15,772 bases of DNA from an uncultured Bacteroidales bacterium (GTDB lineage Bacteria > Bacteroidota > Bacteroidia > Bacteroidales > UBA932): assembly GCA_905235615.1 (NCBI GenBank), contig CAJOMB010000048.1, forward strand, positions 1 to 15,772, in the 5' to 3' direction. Shown here piece by piece: positions 14,401 through 15,772 of the stretch. Both the position numbers and the translations under genes were made by a program. Each line of letters starts with the position of its first letter. Within the stretch, counting starts at the first letter, position 1. The notes below the pieces were generated by a model. That model did not search any database, was not told the DNA's origin, and saw nothing but the letters and a program-made list of their open reading frames with translations.

Positions 14401-14679
14401 GGCATCAGCGGTCCCCTGCCCTATGTGGACGGGACAGACGTGCGCGTACCCTTCTTCACCAACTACGACGCCGCCACCGGAGAGTGGATCGTGGAGAACC
14501 ACGGCGTGGACCCGGACATCCTCATGGACAACGACCCCGTGAAGGAATTTGCCGGCACGGACGAGCAGTTGGAAAAGGCCGTTCAAGTGGCCTTAGAGCA
14601 ACTTAAAGACCGCAAGCCGCTGCCCGGCGTACCCGCTCCCCGCACTTTCAAGGACCTGGGACTTCCGGAAACCTGGTAA
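11485..14679 (+). CDS. Exported Tricorn-type S41 protease with beta-propellers and PDZ domain
   Basis: Protease of 1064 residues with a Sec signal peptide (hydrophobic residues 4-16, likely cleavage near SASA-AP at 20-21), so it acts in the periplasm. Residues about 25-320 and 330-600 form two WD40/TolB-like beta-propellers with repeated SPDG motifs such as YSPDGQTIAF and WSPDGKKIVF. A Lys/Glu-rich linker lies near 555-570. Then come a helical core domain (about 655-740), a PDZ domain (about 745-830, GVKEGDVITAIDG) and the S41 catalytic domain (about 840-1045). By spacing against archaeal Tricorn, the active site is H729 (SGHCYV), oxyanion glycines in ANGGGN (893-898), nucleophile S945 in SASDGD, and E1004 in IVENHGVDPDI. 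The residue equal to Tricorn Ser745 is G728 here. It probably degrades peptides in the envelope. It begins 1 base after gmk. Confidence 0.92.
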   Translation: MKRILLSVMLLAAAAGSASAAPMGEEARLLRFPATNSSEVVFSYAGDLWTVPIQGGEARRLTSHIGYEMLARYSPDGQTIAFTGEYDGNREVYSIPAAGGQPVRLTYTATNGRDDLGDRMGPNNMVLTWSPDGKKIVFRNRTGDGFEGLLWTIGPEGGMPQQIPLPEGGWCSYSPDGSQLAYNRVMREFRTWKYYRGGMADDIWIYNPKKGKVTNITDNDAQDIFPMWVGEEIYFASDRDMTMNLFVYNTRTGATEKVTNFKEFDVKFPSTDGKTIVFENGGWLYRLNPATKEYKKIPVTLSADGVYGRAEFRTLKAADITAVSGAPDGSRVVVTARGEVFDVPVGKGVTRNLTRSSSSNDRGAAWSPDGKWIAWIGDATGETELYLYDVKAGETRQLTSGSDTYIRALQWAPDSKHIYYTDRKNRFVEVSPADGRRRTVMECPEAEFRGVDISPDSQWLAYTRPAANEMGIVYLRNLTTGKEYPVTERWYNSGSPSFSTDGKYLLFTSDRDLSPQYSRIEWNYSFQDMSGAYLALLSSKTPSPLIASDPSVSLEKADAKDKKEESAPAIEPEGIGGRIIKLPVKGRSFYCSEGKLWYLGRGGTRVFDFKSGEDSECCDASMWPVKGSKKAIFRKGGNVFVASIGPKVSLKEKADLSQLSTTIDFAQEWAQLYDEVWRAFRDGYYLENMHGRDWKAVKAQYEVLLPYALTRLDVNYILGEMISEVASGHCYVTPGDYPKPERIPMGLLGAQFSKVADGFRIEKILEGATYRPELRSPLTEPGLGVKEGDVITAIDGISLKDVDNIYKLLVGKADVLTELTVGGRKVVVKPIADEGPLYHYAWVLKNIRTVEKLSKGRVGYIYIPDMGPEGLREWARYYYPQLDKEALIIDDRANGGGNISPMIIERLQRKPYRLTMRRGSSMIGTIPEGTHTGPKVLLINKYSASDGDLFPWSFKANNLGTVIGTRTWGGIVGISGPLPYVDGTDVRVPFFTNYDAATGEWIVENHGVDPDILMDNDPVKEFAGTDEQLEKAVQVALEQLKDRKPLPGVPAPRTFKDLGLPETW

Positions 14680-14685
14680 TTTTTG

Positions 14686-14693
14686 TATCTTTG
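14686..14693 (+). promoter_or_regulatory. -7 promoter box for trpS
   Basis: TATCTTTG is an exact TAnnTTTG match placed 7 bases after the Tricorn-protease stop and 24 bases before the trpS ATG. The predicted start is near 14700, giving a leader of about 18 bases. Only a weak -33 element can be seen, inside the end of the protease gene. Confidence 0.6.
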
Positions 14694-14717
14694 CGCTCCA
14701 ATTTGAATTGAGACATT

Positions 14718-15772
14718 ATGGGAAGAATCATACTGACGGGAGACCGTCCTACCGGCAAACTTCATCTGGGACATTATGTAGGCTCCCTGCGCAACCGCGT
14801 GCTGCTGCAGAACGAGGGCGATTTTGACCGCATGTTCGTGTTCATCGCGGACGTGCAGGCCCTTACGGACAACGCCGACAACCCGGAAAAGGTGCGCCAG
14901 AATATCATCGAGGTGGCCTTGGACTATCTGTCCTGCGGCCTGGATCCTTCCAAGGTCACCATCTTCATCCAGAGCCAGATTCCCGAGCTGCACGAAATGA
15001 CGCAGTTCTTCTCCAACCTGGTCACGGTGCAGCGGCTGCAGCGCAACCCCACCGTAAAGTCGGAGATGGCCATGCGCGGTTTCGAAGGCGGTGCCACGGA
15101 TGACAACAAACGCGGCCTTCCCGTAGGCTTCTTCACCTATCCCATTTCCCAGGCGGCCGATATCTGCGCCTTCAAGTCCACCACCGTTCCTGTAGGCGAA
15201 GACCAGGAGCCCATGATTGAGCAGTGCCGGGAAATCGTGAGAAGTTTCAACGGCACGTACAACTGCGACGTGCTGGTGGAGCCGGAAATCCTCCTGCCCT
15301 CCAACCTGGTGTGCCGCCGCCTGCCCGGCACGGACGGAAAGGCCAAGATGTCAAAGTCCCTGGGAAACTGCATCTACCTCTCCGACAGTGCCAAGGACAT
15401 GGAGCAGAAGGTGAAGGGCATGTTCACGGATCCGGGCCACCTCCGCGTGGAAGACCCCGGCAAGGTGGAAGGAAATACCGTCTTCACCTACTTGGACGCC
15501 TTCATCGAGGCCGATGACTTTGCCAAGTTCTGGCCGGACTATGCTTCTTTGGACGAGCTCAAGGACCACTACCGCCGCGGCGGCCTGGGAGACATGAAGT
15601 GCAAGAAGTTCCTTATCAACGTCCTCAACGACCGCCTGGAACCCATCCGTGCCCGCCGTCACGCCTACGAGCAGGACATCCCCGAAGTGTACAACATCCT
15701 CCGGAAAGGCTCCGAAGCCGCCCGCGAAGTGGCCGCCCGCACCCTTCACGAAATGAAGGACGCCATGCAGAT
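14718..15772 (+). CDS. trpS: Tryptophanyl-tRNA synthetase, cut by the right window edge
   Basis: Class I aminoacyl-tRNA synthetase that charges tRNA-Trp. The ATG at 14718 opens MGRIILTGDRPTGKLHLGH, with the HIGH-type motif HLGH at residues 16-19. The signature KAKMSKSLGN gives KMSKS at 210-214. Between them are the tryptophan- and ATP-binding segments VFIADVQALTDN, FTYPISQAADI and VPVGEDQEPMIEQ. The frame is open to the window end (about 351 residues, last seen MKDAMQ); bacterial TrpS proteins are about 330-360 residues, so only a short C-terminal tail is missing. It has its own -7 box in the 38-base gap after the Tricorn-type protease and is probably transcribed separately. No sequence anomalies were noticed. 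Confidence 0.96.
   Translation, partial: MGRIILTGDRPTGKLHLGHYVGSLRNRVLLQNEGDFDRMFVFIADVQALTDNADNPEKVRQNIIEVALDYLSCGLDPSKVTIFIQSQIPELHEMTQFFSNLVTVQRLQRNPTVKSEMAMRGFEGGATDDNKRGLPVGFFTYPISQAADICAFKSTTVPVGEDQEPMIEQCREIVRSFNGTYNCDVLVEPEILLPSNLVCRRLPGTDGKAKMSKSLGNCIYLSDSAKDMEQKVKGMFTDPGHLRVEDPGKVEGNTVFTYLDAFIEADDFAKFWPDYASLDELKDHYRRGGLGDMKCKKFLINVLNDRLEPIRARRHAYEQDIPEVYNILRKGSEAAREVAARTLHEMKDAMQ

Noticed and set aside
12550..14586. A 678-codon minus-strand open frame opposite the Tricorn-type protease
   Set aside because: Antisense shadow of a gene with visible catalytic motifs; low-complexity Gly/His/Val-rich translation with no domain.

Overview
This is a GC-rich chromosomal segment from a member of the Bacteroidota, most likely a gut- or rumen-type Bacteroidales. 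The evidence is fourfold. The primary sigma factor has the short, roughly 286-residue form typical of that phylum. TAnnTTTG -7 boxes (the Bacteroidota promoter motif) precede dnaN, the first oxidoreductase gene, nadD and trpS. Most start codons have an A/T-rich upstream region and no strong Shine-Dalgarno sequence. Finally, the protein families present (DUF1080 lipoprotein, Tat-dependent Gfo/Idh/MocA oxidoreductase, exported Tricorn homologue) are common there. The genus cannot be fixed from the sequence alone.

Layout. Positions 1-3653 are on the minus strand and read degP/htrA (exported protease), rpoD (primary sigma factor) and argS (arginyl-tRNA synthetase, which runs off the left edge and carries a frameshift). 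From 3758 everything is on the plus strand: dnaN (sliding clamp) with a DEDDh 3'-5' exonuclease 4 bases behind it; a four-gene sugar operon at 5832-10160; a 202-base gap holding a large inverted-repeat element that ends in a T-run; nadD, gmk and a giant Tricorn-type protease in one tight unit; and trpS with its own promoter, cut by the right edge just short of its end.

How the genes work together. Most of the window is housekeeping: replication, transcription, tRNA charging, NAD and GMP metabolism, and envelope proteolysis. The accessory part is the sugar operon. It contains a Gfo/Idh/MocA dehydrogenase without a signal peptide, a second one with a twin-arginine signal, a DUF1080 (3-keto-disaccharide hydrolase family) lipoprotein and a xylose-isomerase-like TIM-barrel lipoprotein. 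This set matches the logic of oxidative glycoside cleavage through 3-keto sugars, in which C3 is oxidised, the glycosidic bond is cut and the keto sugar is then isomerised or reduced. There is no SusC/SusD pair, classical glycoside hydrolase or regulator beside it, so its substrate cannot be read from context.

Two conserved genes are broken by small net deletions: argS at about 347-351 and nadD at about 10405-10410. The nadD lesion removes the second half of the HxGH active-site motif. Both gene products are normally essential, so an assembly or consensus error is the first explanation, but both sites need checking in reads. No tRNA, rRNA, CRISPR array or insertion-sequence transposase was seen. 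Apart from the 202-base gap at 10161-10362, all intergenic spaces are about 100 bases or less.
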